A DNA stretch of 12,942 nucleotides from an uncultured Clostridia bacterium (GTDB lineage Bacteria > Bacillota > Clostridia > Oscillospirales > Acutalibacteraceae), in NCBI GenBank assembly GCA_946405475.1, contig CAMJHI010000037.1:1-12942 (forward strand), written 5' to 3'. The notes below the pieces were generated by a model. That model had not been told where the DNA came from and ran no database searches. It worked only from the letters and a program-made list of their open reading frames with translations. Shown here one piece after another: positions 6,524 through 12,942 of the stretch. A program made the translations under genes and the position numbers. Position 1 is the stretch's first letter, and every line of letters begins with the position of its first letter.

Positions 6524-7703
6524 ATATCAGTTTTCCGATCGCGTCTCCGGGCTTCAGCCCTCGCTGATCCGTGAATTTTTCAAGTATAACGGCCTGCCGG
6601 GCTACAAGCCGTTTTCGGCGGGCAACCCCTCGGCCGAGACGTTTCCGGTCAAGGCCATCGAAGAGATCGCCGAAGATATCTTCAAAAACCATCCCGTCAC
6701 CGCGCTGCAGTACGGCATCACAGAGGGCTACACGCCTTTGCGCGACACCCTGCGCGAATTCAGCCGCAAGCGCTACGGCATCGGCACCGAAAACGATGAA
6801 CTGATCATCACCTCCGGCTCCCAGCAGATCATGTACCTGTCCACCAAGGTGCTGGTCAACGAGGGTGACACCGTGCTGGTCGAAAACCCGTCCTTCGTCG
6901 GTTCGCTCAACGCCTTCCGTTCCTACGGCGCGAAGCTGGTCGGCGTGCCCGTCGAAAGCGACGGCGTCGACGTGGCCGCGCTTGAGCAGGCGATGCAGCG
7001 TGAAAAGAACATCCGCTTTTTCTACACCATCCCCAATTTCCAGAACCCCTCCGGCGCCACCATGTCGTGGAAAAAGCGCCAGGCGGTCTACGCTCTGGCG
7101 AAGAAGTACGGCGTGCTGGTCATTGAGGATAACCCCTACGGCGAGCTGCGCGTCACGGGCGAGGATATCCCGCCCATCAAATCGCTGGATGAAGACGGGC
7201 TCGTCATCTACGCCGGCTCCTTCTCCAAGGTGCTCGCGCCCGGCATCCGCGTGGGCTACTGCGTCGCGCCCAAGCCCATCATCGCCAAGATCACGGTGGG
7301 CAAGCAGGTCTCCGACGTGCACACGCCCGTGTTTTCGCAAATGCTGGTCGACGAATGGATGAAGCGTTACCGCATTGAGGATCATATCGCCTCCCTGCGT
7401 TCGGTTTATCGCCACAAGCTCGACCTCATGTGCGACCTGGTCGAAGAAAAGCTGAGCGATTACGTTACCTACACCCGTCCCGAAGGCGGTCTGTTCGTGT
7501 GGTGCCGCCTCAACGACAATATCCCCATGCTCGACTTTTGCCAGAAGGCCGTCGCCAACAAGGTCACCATCGTGCCCGGCTCGGCGTTCATGCCCAACGA
7601 CACCGACACGACCCAGTGCTTCCGCATGAATTTCTCGACCCCGACCGACGAGCAGATCCGGGAAGGGATCGACGTTCTGGCAAAACTGGCCGCTCAATAT
7701 TGA
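6510..7703 (+). CDS. PLP-dependent aminotransferase (class I/II fold, MocR/2-aminoadipate aminotransferase-like)
   Basis: This is a 397-residue cytoplasmic fold-type I aminotransferase that moves an amino group between an amino acid and a 2-oxo acid through pyridoxal phosphate. Visible motifs are YGITEGYTPLRD, PNFQNPSG (N179), IEDNPYGEL (D207, Y210), SFSKVLAPGIRVGY (cofactor lysine K240) and the carboxylate-binding arginine R372 in FRMNFSTP. No N-terminal helix-turn-helix domain is present, so it is a plain enzyme, not a MocR regulator. The only usable start is GTG at 6510: the promoter -10 box ends at 6484 and no in-frame ATG lies between. The ribosome binding site is weak (AGAAAAG almost touching the start). 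trpS follows after 18 bases. The amino acid substrate cannot be read from sequence; pairing with trpS does not prove an aromatic substrate. Confidence 0.9.
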   Translation: MIVTQYQFSDRVSGLQPSLIREFFKYNGLPGYKPFSAGNPSAETFPVKAIEEIAEDIFKNHPVTALQYGITEGYTPLRDTLREFSRKRYGIGTENDELIITSGSQQIMYLSTKVLVNEGDTVLVENPSFVGSLNAFRSYGAKLVGVPVESDGVDVAALEQAMQREKNIRFFYTIPNFQNPSGATMSWKKRQAVYALAKKYGVLVIEDNPYGELRVTGEDIPPIKSLDEDGLVIYAGSFSKVLAPGIRVGYCVAPKPIIAKITVGKQVSDVHTPVFSQMLVDEWMKRYRIEDHIASLRSVYRHKLDLMCDLVEEKLSDYVTYTRPEGGLFVWCRLNDNIPMLDFCQKAVANKVTIVPGSAFMPNDTDTTQCFRMNFSTPTDEQIREGIDVLAKLAAQY

Positions 7704-7721
7704 TTTAACGGAGAAAAAGCC

Positions 7722-8732
7722 ATGGAAAATACAGCCCCGGAGCGCAAGCCCCGCGTTTTAAGTCTGATCCAGCCCACGTCCGTGCCGACCCTCGGCAACT
7801 ACCTCGGCGCGCTGAAAAACTGGAAAAAAATGAGCGCCGATTACGATTGCCTCTTCGGCGTGGCCGACCTGCACGCCATCACCGTGCGGCAGGAACCGGC
7901 GCAGTTCCGCAAGCAGTCCACCGAAATGTTCGCCCTGCTGCTGGCCATCGGCCTTGACCCGGAGCAGAGCATCATCTTCATGCAAAGCCACGTGCCGCAG
8001 CACGCCCAGCTCGGCTGGCTGCTCAACTGCTACACCCAGTTCGGCGAGGCGGCGCGCATGACGCAGTTCAAAGAAAAAAGCCAGAAGCACGCCGACAACA
8101 TCAACATCGGCCTGTTCGCTTACCCCACGCTCATGGCGGCGGATATCCTGCTGTATCAGGCCAATTACGTGCCGGTCGGCGCCGACCAGAAGCAGCACCT
8201 TGAGCTCACCCGAGACATCGCCGAGCGGTTCAACGGCATCTACGGCGCCACGTTCACCGTGCCCGAGCCCTACATCGGTCAGGCCGGCGCGCGCATCATG
8301 TCGCTGCAGAACCCGACCCAGAAAATGTCCAAGTCCGACCCCAACCCCAAGGCGTCGGTCTCCGTGCTCGATACGCCCGATCAGATCATGAAAAAATTCA
8401 AGAGCGCCGTTACCGATTCCGAAGCGGTGGTACGTCAGGCGCCGGGCAAGGACGGCATCAACAATCTTCTGGCCATCTACACCTGCTGCACCGGCCGGAC
8501 CGTCGAACAGGCCGAGGCCGAGTTTGCGGGCAAGGGCTACGGCGATTTCAAAGTTGCTGTGGCCGAGGCTGTCATCGAAGAGCTTCGCCCCGTGCGCGAA
8601 AGCTTTGACCGCATCGTCAGCGACAAGGCTTATCTGGAGGATTGCATGAAAAAAGGCGCGGAATCGGCCTCCCGGCTGGCCCAGCGCACACTGAACAAGT
8701 GCATGAAAAAGATCGGCTTCAAACAAATCTGA
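7722..8732 (+). CDS. trpS: Tryptophan--tRNA ligase
   Basis: The 336-residue product is a class I tryptophanyl-tRNA synthetase, which activates tryptophan with ATP and loads it on tRNA-Trp in the cytoplasm. The HIGH-equivalent motif is PTLGNYLGAL (22-31), with TLGN in place of HIGN as in many Firmicutes. The KMSKS loop is intact at residues 201-205 (KMSKSDPN). Other hallmarks are GADQKQHLELTRDIAERFN and the C-terminal anticodon-recognising helices (ELRPVRESFDRI). ACGGAG (7708-7713) lies 8 bases before the ATG. The length is normal for the family. It is second in the operon with the aminotransferase. No T-box leader fits in the short gap before it, and no strong terminator was seen after it, only TTTTTTT at 8733-8739 without a clear GC stem. 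Confidence 0.97.
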   Translation: MENTAPERKPRVLSLIQPTSVPTLGNYLGALKNWKKMSADYDCLFGVADLHAITVRQEPAQFRKQSTEMFALLLAIGLDPEQSIIFMQSHVPQHAQLGWLLNCYTQFGEAARMTQFKEKSQKHADNINIGLFAYPTLMAADILLYQANYVPVGADQKQHLELTRDIAERFNGIYGATFTVPEPYIGQAGARIMSLQNPTQKMSKSDPNPKASVSVLDTPDQIMKKFKSAVTDSEAVVRQAPGKDGINNLLAIYTCCTGRTVEQAEAEFAGKGYGDFKVAVAEAVIEELRPVRESFDRIVSDKAYLEDCMKKGAESASRLAQRTLNKCMKKIGFKQI

Positions 8733-8739
8733 TTTTTTT

Positions 8740-8761
8740 AACTAAAAATTAAAAATTAGTT
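8740..8761. repeat. Short AT-rich inverted repeat before the rpsU promoter
   Basis: AACTAA (8740-8745) and TTAGTT (8756-8761) are inverted copies around a 10-base A/T loop. The sequence aligns with the left arm of the element at 1730-1749 (AACTGAAAAATGAAAAATAG). It ends just before the rpsU -35 box, where an A/T tract could act as an UP element for RNA polymerase. Confidence 0.45.
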
Positions 8762-8762
8762 A

Positions 8763-8792
8763 TTGACAATCGCTGCAGGGTTGTTATATAAT
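8763..8792 (+). promoter_or_regulatory. Consensus promoter of rpsU
   Basis: TTGACA (8763-8768) and TATAAT (8787-8792) are perfect hexamers separated by 18 bases, with an A/T-rich tract directly upstream. The expected start near 8799 gives a leader of about 48 bases. Confidence 0.88.
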
Positions 8793-8809
8793 GTTGCACA
8801 TACAATGAG

Positions 8810-8827
8810 AATTTGCCCCTGCAAATT
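8810..8827 (+). promoter_or_regulatory. Leader hairpin directly before the rpsU ribosome binding site
   Basis: AATTTGC (8810-8816) and GCAAATT (8821-8827) form a perfect 7-bp stem with a CCCT loop. The GGAGGGAGG ribosome binding site begins three bases later. There is no T tract, so it is not a terminator. It could stabilise the mRNA or serve in translational control. Confidence 0.5.
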
Positions 8828-8846
8828 GCGGAGGGAGGGAATGTAA

Positions 8847-9023
8847 ATGAGCAAAGTAGAAGTCAAAGAAAACGAGTCCTTGGACAGCGCACTCAGAAGA
8901 TTCAAAAGACAGACCTCGAGAGACGGCGTCATTCAGGAAGTTCGTAAAAGAGAGCACTATGAAAAGCCCTCTGTCAAGAGAAAGAAAAAATCAGAGGCCG
9001 CTCGTAAGCGCAAGTATAAGTAA
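8847..9023 (+). CDS. rpsU: 30S ribosomal protein S21
   Basis: The product is 58 residues. It begins MSKVEVKENESLDSALRRFK, then QTSRDGVIQEVRKREHYEKP, and ends in a lysine/arginine-rich tail (RKKKSEAARKRKYK); this is the S21 pattern throughout. S21 sits on the 30S platform near the anti-Shine-Dalgarno end of 16S rRNA and helps initiation on natural mRNAs. The ATG at 8847 has a GGAGGGAGG ribosome binding site (8830-8838) about 8 bases upstream. The gene has its own consensus promoter, a leader hairpin and a terminator, so it is largely a single-gene unit. No yqeY, dnaG or rpoD partner is seen next to it. Confidence 0.97.
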   Translation: MSKVEVKENESLDSALRRFKRQTSRDGVIQEVRKREHYEKPSVKRKKKSEAARKRKYK

Positions 9024-9030
9024 TTACCGG

Positions 9031-9063
9031 AGGACGGGCCAATGCTGCTCGTCCTTTTTCTTT
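9031..9063 (+). terminator. Intrinsic terminator after rpsU
   Basis: AGGACGGGC (9031-9039) pairs with GCTCGTCCT (9047-9055; one G-T pair) around a 7-base loop, followed by TTTTCTTT. It begins 7 bases after the rpsU stop codon. Confidence 0.85.
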
Positions 9064-9111
9064 CGGCCAACGCCGATTCATCAGTGTGGAAAGGATACGG
9101 GGTGAAGGCAC

Positions 9112-10188
9112 ATGGAACTGACGGAGCTGATCCGCATTCTGCCCAGAGATCTTGACGGCGCGATCCTCACCAGCCCGGCCAACCGGCAGTATTTCACCGG
9201 CTTTGCCAGTGACGCAGGTGTTCTGATCATCACGCGCAACGGCAGCGTGTTCCTGACCGACAGCCGCTACATCGAGGCGGCGCAGGCGTCGGTGGATTGC
9301 TGCGACGTGGTGCTGCTCACCGATGAAAAGCAGCAGACGGCGCAGTATCTCAGGCGCTTCAACTGCTCGAACGTCGCCGTGGAGGCGGATTATTTCACGG
9401 TCAGCAAGCTGCGCGATTACGGCAAAATGTTCAAGGCCGAGGGGTTTCAGCCCGTGTTTGACGGCCGGTTGGACAAATGCATGCGCTACCTGCGCAGCGT
9501 CAAGGCCTTCCACGAGGTGCGCAGCATCAAAGCGGCGCAGCGCGTGGCCGAGCAGGCCTATCGCCATGCCGTCAAATTCATCAAGCCGGGTCTGACCGAA
9601 AAGGAAGTGGCTCTGGCGCTCGATTTTTACATGCTTCGTCACGGTGCCGACGCCGTTTCCTTTGAAACGATCGTGGTCAGCGGGGTCAATTCCTCCAAGC
9701 CGCACGGCGTGCCGACCAACAAAAAGATCCGCTTCGGTGAGTTCGTCACCATGGATTTCGGCGCGGTCGTCAACGGCTACCACAGCGATATGACGCGCAC
9801 CGTCGCCGTGGGCGAGGTGACCGACGCCATGGCGGAGGTTTACAGCGTGGTGCTCGAAGCGCAGGAGGCGGCCATTCGCGCCGTGCGCCCGGGCGTGCCC
9901 TGCGCGGCGGTCGATCAGGCGGCCCGCTCGGTGATCGAACGCGCCGGTTACGGCGAAAACTTCGGCCATTCCACCGGTCACGGCGTGGGGCTTGAAATTC
10001 ACGAATCACCGACCGTTTCCGCCAAAAACACGGCTGCGCTTCGCGCGGGCAACGTCATCACGGCGGAACCCGGCATTTATCTGCCGCGCCAGTTCGGCAT
10101 CCGCATCGAAGACATGCTGCTCGTCACCGAAGACGGCTGCGAAAACCTGACGAACGTCGAAAAAGAGCTCACCGTACTGAATAACTGA
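9112..10188 (+). CDS. M24B metallopeptidase, Xaa-Pro aminopeptidase (aminopeptidase P family)
   Basis: The 358-residue cytoplasmic peptidase is expected to remove an N-terminal residue preceding proline, or to cleave Xaa-Pro dipeptides. Residues 1 to about 125 form the creatinase/prolidase N-terminal domain (SPANRQYFTGF, LTDSRYIEAA). The rest is the pita-bread catalytic domain with all five metal ligands visible: D215 in MDFGAVVNGYHSD, D226, H290 in STGHGVGLEIHE, E319 in TAEPGIY and E333 in IRIEDMLLV. An in-frame stop at 9103-9105 forces a start at or after 9106, and ATG at 9112 is the natural choice. Its ribosome binding site is poor (GGGGTGAAGG close to the start). No promoter is evident between the rpsU terminator and this gene. 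The lipid kinase follows 19 bases later. Aminopeptidase versus dipeptidase cannot be settled from sequence. Confidence 0.93.
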   Translation: MELTELIRILPRDLDGAILTSPANRQYFTGFASDAGVLIITRNGSVFLTDSRYIEAAQASVDCCDVVLLTDEKQQTAQYLRRFNCSNVAVEADYFTVSKLRDYGKMFKAEGFQPVFDGRLDKCMRYLRSVKAFHEVRSIKAAQRVAEQAYRHAVKFIKPGLTEKEVALALDFYMLRHGADAVSFETIVVSGVNSSKPHGVPTNKKIRFGEFVTMDFGAVVNGYHSDMTRTVAVGEVTDAMAEVYSVVLEAQEAAIRAVRPGVPCAAVDQAARSVIERAGYGENFGHSTGHGVGLEIHESPTVSAKNTAALRAGNVITAEPGIYLPRQFGIRIEDMLLVTEDGCENLTNVEKELTVLNN

Positions 10189-10207
10189 GAAACCTGAGGA
10201 AAGTACC

Positions 10208-11116
10208 ATGGATAAAGCAAAAAAGGTTCTGGTGATCATCAACCCGAAATCCGGCCGCTTCACCGTAAAAAAGCAGCTTTGGAACATTGCCGATATGTTC
10301 ACCAGCGCCGGTCTTGAAACAACGGTCTACACCACGCACAAGCGCGGCGACGCCACGGAATACGCCAAGCTTCTGGCTGACAAGTTCGACGTGATCGTCT
10401 GCCGCGGCGGCGACGGCACGTTCAACGAAACCGTCAACGGCGTGATGCAGTCGGGCATCGACGTGCCGGTCGGCTACATCCCCAGCGGCACCACGAACGA
10501 TTTTGCCCACAGCATCGGCGTGCCGACCGACGTGCAGGACGCCATCGACCTGATCTGTCAGGTCGAGCCGAAGCTGCATGATATCGGCCGCGTGCGCAAC
10601 AACGGGCGCTATTTCAACTACACCGCGTCCTTCGGCATTTTTACCAAGAGCTCCTATTCCGTGTCGCAGACCTCCAAAAACCTGTTCGGTTATCCGGCCT
10701 ATATCGTGTCCGGCTTGAAAGAGATCAAAGATTATCGCTCCATGAACCTGCGCATCACCTGCGACGATGAGGTGTACGAGGGCGAATATGCCTTCGGCGG
10801 CATCTCCAGCTCGCTGGTCATGGCGGGGCTGATCAAATACACCCGCGATCAGGTCAAGTTCGACGACGGCATTTTTGAGCTGAACCTGGCCAAGCTGCCC
10901 AAGAACGCTTCGGAGTGGCTTGAGGTTTCCAAAGACGTTCTGATCTCCCACACCTACAACCCCAAATTCTTCACCCTCAGCAAGGGCAGCCATTTCATCA
11001 TCGAATCGCTCGACGGGCAGGAGATCCCGTGGACGCTCGACGGCGAATACGGCGGCTCGTTCAAAATCACCGAGATCGACTGCATCCAGAACGCGTTCCG
11101 CGTCTACCGCAGCTAA
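10208..11116 (+). CDS. Lipid kinase of the diacylglycerol kinase/YegS/BmrU family
   Basis: The 302-residue product has the family's N-terminal nucleotide-binding domain with VIINPKSG (N12-G16), CRGGDGTFNE (GGDGT at 67-71) and IPSGTTNDFAHSIG. The C-terminal beta-sandwich ends with the conserved LDGE (277-280). Members phosphorylate diacylglycerol or related lipids with ATP at the inner face of the membrane, feeding phosphatidic acid back to phospholipid synthesis. They have no transmembrane segments, and none is seen here. GAGGAAAG (10195-10202) precedes the ATG. The gene is 19 bases after the M24 peptidase gene and probably co-transcribed. The length is normal. The exact lipid substrate is not deducible. 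Confidence 0.93.
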   Translation: MDKAKKVLVIINPKSGRFTVKKQLWNIADMFTSAGLETTVYTTHKRGDATEYAKLLADKFDVIVCRGGDGTFNETVNGVMQSGIDVPVGYIPSGTTNDFAHSIGVPTDVQDAIDLICQVEPKLHDIGRVRNNGRYFNYTASFGIFTKSSYSVSQTSKNLFGYPAYIVSGLKEIKDYRSMNLRITCDDEVYEGEYAFGGISSSLVMAGLIKYTRDQVKFDDGIFELNLAKLPKNASEWLEVSKDVLISHTYNPKFFTLSKGSHFIIESLDGQEIPWTLDGEYGGSFKITEIDCIQNAFRVYRS

Positions 11117-11145
11117 AACTCCGTGACGAACCAAAGAATAAAAAT

Positions 11146-11191
11146 CAACAGCGATCGTACTGTTTCGGTACGACCGCTGTTGTTGCTTTTT
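11146..11191. terminator. Bidirectional terminator between convergent operons
   Basis: CAACAGCG (11146-11153) pairs with CGCTGTTG (11175-11182). Inside it, TCGTAC (11155-11160) pairs with GTACGA (11168-11173), with one mismatch between the stems and a 7-base loop. TTTTT follows on the plus strand (11187-11191). On the minus strand the complement of 11136-11145 gives GATTTTTATTC. It ends the lipid kinase gene and also hslO. Confidence 0.9.
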
Positions 11192-11195
11192 GTCG

Positions 11196-12074
11196 TTATT
11201 CTTTGCCGGCCTGCTTGCTCAGCGCCAGTATCTCACTGCCGGAAAAGGTGTAGACCTTGTCGCAGAAGTGGCAGGAGACCTCCGTCTTCGCGTCCTTTGC
11301 CATATCCTCCAGTTCGGCCTTCCCCGTGCTGATGAGCGCGTCCTCCACGCGGCGGCGCGAACAGGTGCAGCGGTATTCCGGCGCGCTCTCGTCGAGCACG
11401 TTCATTTCAAATTTCGGCAGCGCCTTTTTGACGATCTCTTCCAGCGTCAGGCCGGAAGAAAGCATCTGTGTGAAGGAGGGGAGACCATCCAGCCCCTGTT
11501 CCACCGCGTCGATGGTGTCGTCGTCCGCCGAGGGCAATAGCTGGATCAGAAAGCCGCCCGCCGACCGGATCGACAGATCGGGGCTGACCAGCACGCCCAG
11601 CGCGCACACGGTGGGGGTCTGCTCGCTGATCGCGTAATAGCTCGTGATATCCTCGGCGATCTCGCCCGTAGCCAGCGGGATCTGCGCAATGTACGGCTCC
11701 TTCAGCCCCAGATCCTTCATCACGGTCAGCGTGCCGCTGCCGATGGCGCCGGACACGTCTAATTTTCCTTTTTTGTTCAGCGGAATTTCCACCACGGGGT
11801 TTTGTACGTAGCCGCGGCTGTTGCCCTCGCTGTCCGCCACGGCGATCACGCTGCCCGCCGGGCCGTCGCCGCTGATGCGCAGGGTTACGCTGTCGTTTTT
11901 GCCCTTGAGCATGGTGCCCATCATGGCCGCGGCGCTGAGCAGCCGCCCCAGCGCGGCGGAGGTCACCGCCGAGGTCTTATGGATCTGCTGCGCGCGTTCC
12001 GCGATGTCGGTGGCGTCCACCGCCAAGGCGATCACCGCGCCGTCTTCGGATATGGTTCGGATCAATCTGCCCAT
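11196..12074 (-). CDS. hslO: Hsp33 redox-regulated chaperone
   Basis: The 292-residue product is the Hsp33 family chaperone. Under oxidative and unfolding stress it loses zinc, forms disulfides and holds unfolding proteins in the cytoplasm. The N-terminal substrate domain begins MGRLIRTISEDGAVIALA and includes the conserved GDGPAGSVIAVADSEGNSRGYV and GSGTLTVMKDLGLKEPY segments. The C-terminal redox switch is complete: RCTCSRRR (C236, C238) and CHFC (C268, C271). I chose the ATG at 12074 because it matches the usual family start and length and lies 5 bases after the methyltransferase stop, with a weak AAGAAAGAAG ribosome binding site. The alternative start at 12107 would add 11 residues and overlap the upstream gene by 28 bases. 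It is the last gene of the operon, so it is probably expressed by translational coupling. Confidence 0.95.
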   Translation of the reverse strand: MGRLIRTISEDGAVIALAVDATDIAERAQQIHKTSAVTSAALGRLLSAAAMMGTMLKGKNDSVTLRISGDGPAGSVIAVADSEGNSRGYVQNPVVEIPLNKKGKLDVSGAIGSGTLTVMKDLGLKEPYIAQIPLATGEIAEDITSYYAISEQTPTVCALGVLVSPDLSIRSAGGFLIQLLPSADDDTIDAVEQGLDGLPSFTQMLSSGLTLEEIVKKALPKFEMNVLDESAPEYRCTCSRRRVEDALISTGKAELEDMAKDAKTEVSCHFCDKVYTFSGSEILALSKQAGKE

Positions 12075-12079
12075 GTCGA

Positions 12080-12826
12080 TTACTTCTTTCTTGCCGTGAA
12101 GAACCACCGCTGCGCGTCCGGCTTCGGCTCGTCCATGGTGAGTTCTTCGTAAATTTTTACGTTTTCAAAACCGGCCTCTGTCAGCCAGTCGGTCAGCTCC
12201 TGCGCGCTGTACGCCCGTTCGCAGAAGCTTTCCTGTGCGCGCCAGTACGCGCCGTCTTCGTCCTGTTCAAATATGTCGAGGTCGATGGTCACGGTGTCGG
12301 TCGCCGGGTCAAGCGTGTTCTGCCACACGCAGTACACCTCGTCCGTGTCATAAACAAAGGTGTTGTTCGCCAAAATCTCGCGGTGCTTGCAGGGGGTGTT
12401 CACGTCAAACACGAACAGCCCGCCCGGTTCGGTGAAGAGCGACACGCCCGCAAAGGTTTTTCTGACATCCTCCGGGTCGGTCAGGTGGTTGATGCTGTCG
12501 AGCGTGCAGATCGCGCCGCGCACCGTGCCGAACAGATCAAGCGACTGCATCTGCTGGCATAAAAACAAAATGTCAACGCCCTGCTCGGCGGCGTTGTTCT
12601 GCGCCACGCTGAGCATGTCGCCGCTCGCGTCCACGCCGATGACCTCGTAACCGAGCTTTGCCATTTCGCAGCTCAGGCGCCCCGTGCCGCAGGCTAAATC
12701 AAGCAGCAGCCCGCCGTCGACGCCGCCCTGTTTGAGCAGACCGTGGATATACCGCGCCCGTTTTTCATATTCGACGTTGTCGGTCAGGCTGTCGTACACC
12801 GCCGAAAAATCACCGTAGCCGCTCAT
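12080..12826 (-). CDS. Class I SAM-dependent methyltransferase, substrate unknown
   Basis: The 248-residue cytoplasmic product has a Rossmann-like methyltransferase fold. Motif I is LDLACGTGRL (42-51), the acidic ribose-binding residue is D66 in EVIGVDAS, and the post-II region is CTLDSINHL (108-115). The start MSGYGDFSAVYDSLTDNVEYEKRA and the segment VFDVNTPCKHREIL are typical of a widespread clostridial group annotated only as class I methyltransferase. The ATG overlaps the stop of the upstream TrpR-like gene in an ATGA junction, and hslO begins 5 bases after the stop, so the three genes form a tight operon. Nothing in the C-terminal part identifies the acceptor molecule. Confidence 0.9.
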   Translation of the reverse strand: MSGYGDFSAVYDSLTDNVEYEKRARYIHGLLKQGGVDGGLLLDLACGTGRLSCEMAKLGYEVIGVDASGDMLSVAQNNAAEQGVDILFLCQQMQSLDLFGTVRGAICTLDSINHLTDPEDVRKTFAGVSLFTEPGGLFVFDVNTPCKHREILANNTFVYDTDEVYCVWQNTLDPATDTVTIDLDIFEQDEDGAYWRAQESFCERAYSAQELTDWLTEAGFENVKIYEELTMDEPKPDAQRWFFTARKK

Positions 12827-12942
12827 GCTTCTTCGTCCAGCCGCTTGAACACGTCCTCATAGCCGTTGCAGCCGTAGAGCAGCGAGCGGTTGACGCGGCT
12901 GATGGTGGCGGTGCTTGCGCCGGTGGTTTTCACGATCTCGCT
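12823..12942 (-). CDS. TrpR/YerC-YecD family DNA-binding protein (5' part outside the window)
   Basis: The last 39 residues of the gene are visible, from the window edge to the TGA. They contain SEIVKTTGASTATISRVNRSLLYG, which matches the second half of the helix-turn-helix in the YerC/YecD branch of the TrpR superfamily (IAEKTGASTATISRVNRCLNYG). YG..GY...F.RL and a short acidic tail follow. Proteins of this group are small (about 100 residues), so some 60 residues lie beyond the window. It is related to the Trp repressor fold, but regulation by tryptophan has not been shown for this branch. Its stop overlaps the methyltransferase start (ATGA), suggesting translational coupling. Confidence 0.85.
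   Translation of the reverse strand, partial: SEIVKTTGASTATISRVNRSLLYGCNGYEDVFKRLDEEA

Noticed and set aside
8733..8761. T run and AT hairpin after trpS as an intrinsic terminator
   Set aside because: No GC-rich stem precedes the T run, and the A/T hairpin lies after it, so the order and stability are wrong for a standard terminator.
12075..12107. Start of hslO at 12107
   Set aside because: The extra 11 residues are not typical of Hsp33 and would overlap the methyltransferase by 28 bases. ATG 12074 gives the usual N-terminus and length.
1..12942. CRISPR arrays, tRNA/rRNA genes, transposases, phage genes, toxin-antitoxin or defence modules
   Set aside because: Scanned for regularly spaced repeats, tRNA-like arms and signature protein motifs; none seen. 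All substantial genes are accounted for by known cellular families or small lipoproteins.

Overview
The window is about 12.9 kb of ordinary-looking chromosome, most probably from a GC-rich member of the Clostridia (an Oscillospiraceae/Ruminococcaceae-like gut bacterium). This is inferred from several signs: strong AGGAGG-type ribosome binding sites, GTG and TTG starts, lipoprotein signal peptides, a YlmC/YmxH sporulation-type PRC-barrel gene, a YerC/TrpR-like regulator, a lysine/arginine-rich S21 protein, and a surface protein built from ricin-type lectin, InlB-type and bacterial Ig-like modules. Codon use is GC-rich throughout the genes, while the gaps between them are AT-rich.

Layout. Bases 3-1691 (+) hold the 3' part of a modular cell-surface protein ending in an aromatic-capped membrane tail. 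After an AT-rich imperfect palindrome comes a small lipoprotein (1889-2419, +). Its 3' end overlaps a convergent, very cysteine-rich YlmC/YmxH-family gene (2387-2680, -). A divergent GH38 alpha-mannosidase (2808-5834, +) follows and ends at a strong hairpin. A second small lipoprotein (5928-6359, -) is divergently transcribed from an aminotransferase-trpS pair (6510-8732, +), with two back-to-back consensus promoters between them. rpsU (8847-9023, +) has its own strong promoter, a leader hairpin and a terminator. It is followed by an M24 aminopeptidase and a YegS/BmrU-type lipid kinase (9112-11116, +). These end at a bidirectional terminator shared with a convergent minus-strand operon: a TrpR/YerC-like regulator (cut by the window edge), a class I methyltransferase and hslO (Hsp33).

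How the genes fit together. Most are housekeeping: tRNA charging (trpS), ribosome (rpsU), peptide turnover (M24), lipid phosphorylation, redox-regulated chaperone (hslO) and cytoplasmic mannoside breakdown (GH38). The tight spacing (aminotransferase-trpS 18 nt, M24-kinase 19 nt, regulator-methyltransferase ATGA overlap, methyltransferase-hslO 5 nt) supports three short operons.

I found no convincing new multi-gene system. The points most worth a second look are small: the C-terminal tail of the surface protein, the cysteine-rich PRC-barrel protein, the related AT-rich intergenic elements, the TACGCA triplet around the aminotransferase start, the perfect inverted repeat upstream of the mannosidase, and the hairpin directly before the rpsU ribosome binding site. 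No tRNA, rRNA, CRISPR array, transposase or phage gene was seen. No gene-free stretch exceeds 300 bases.
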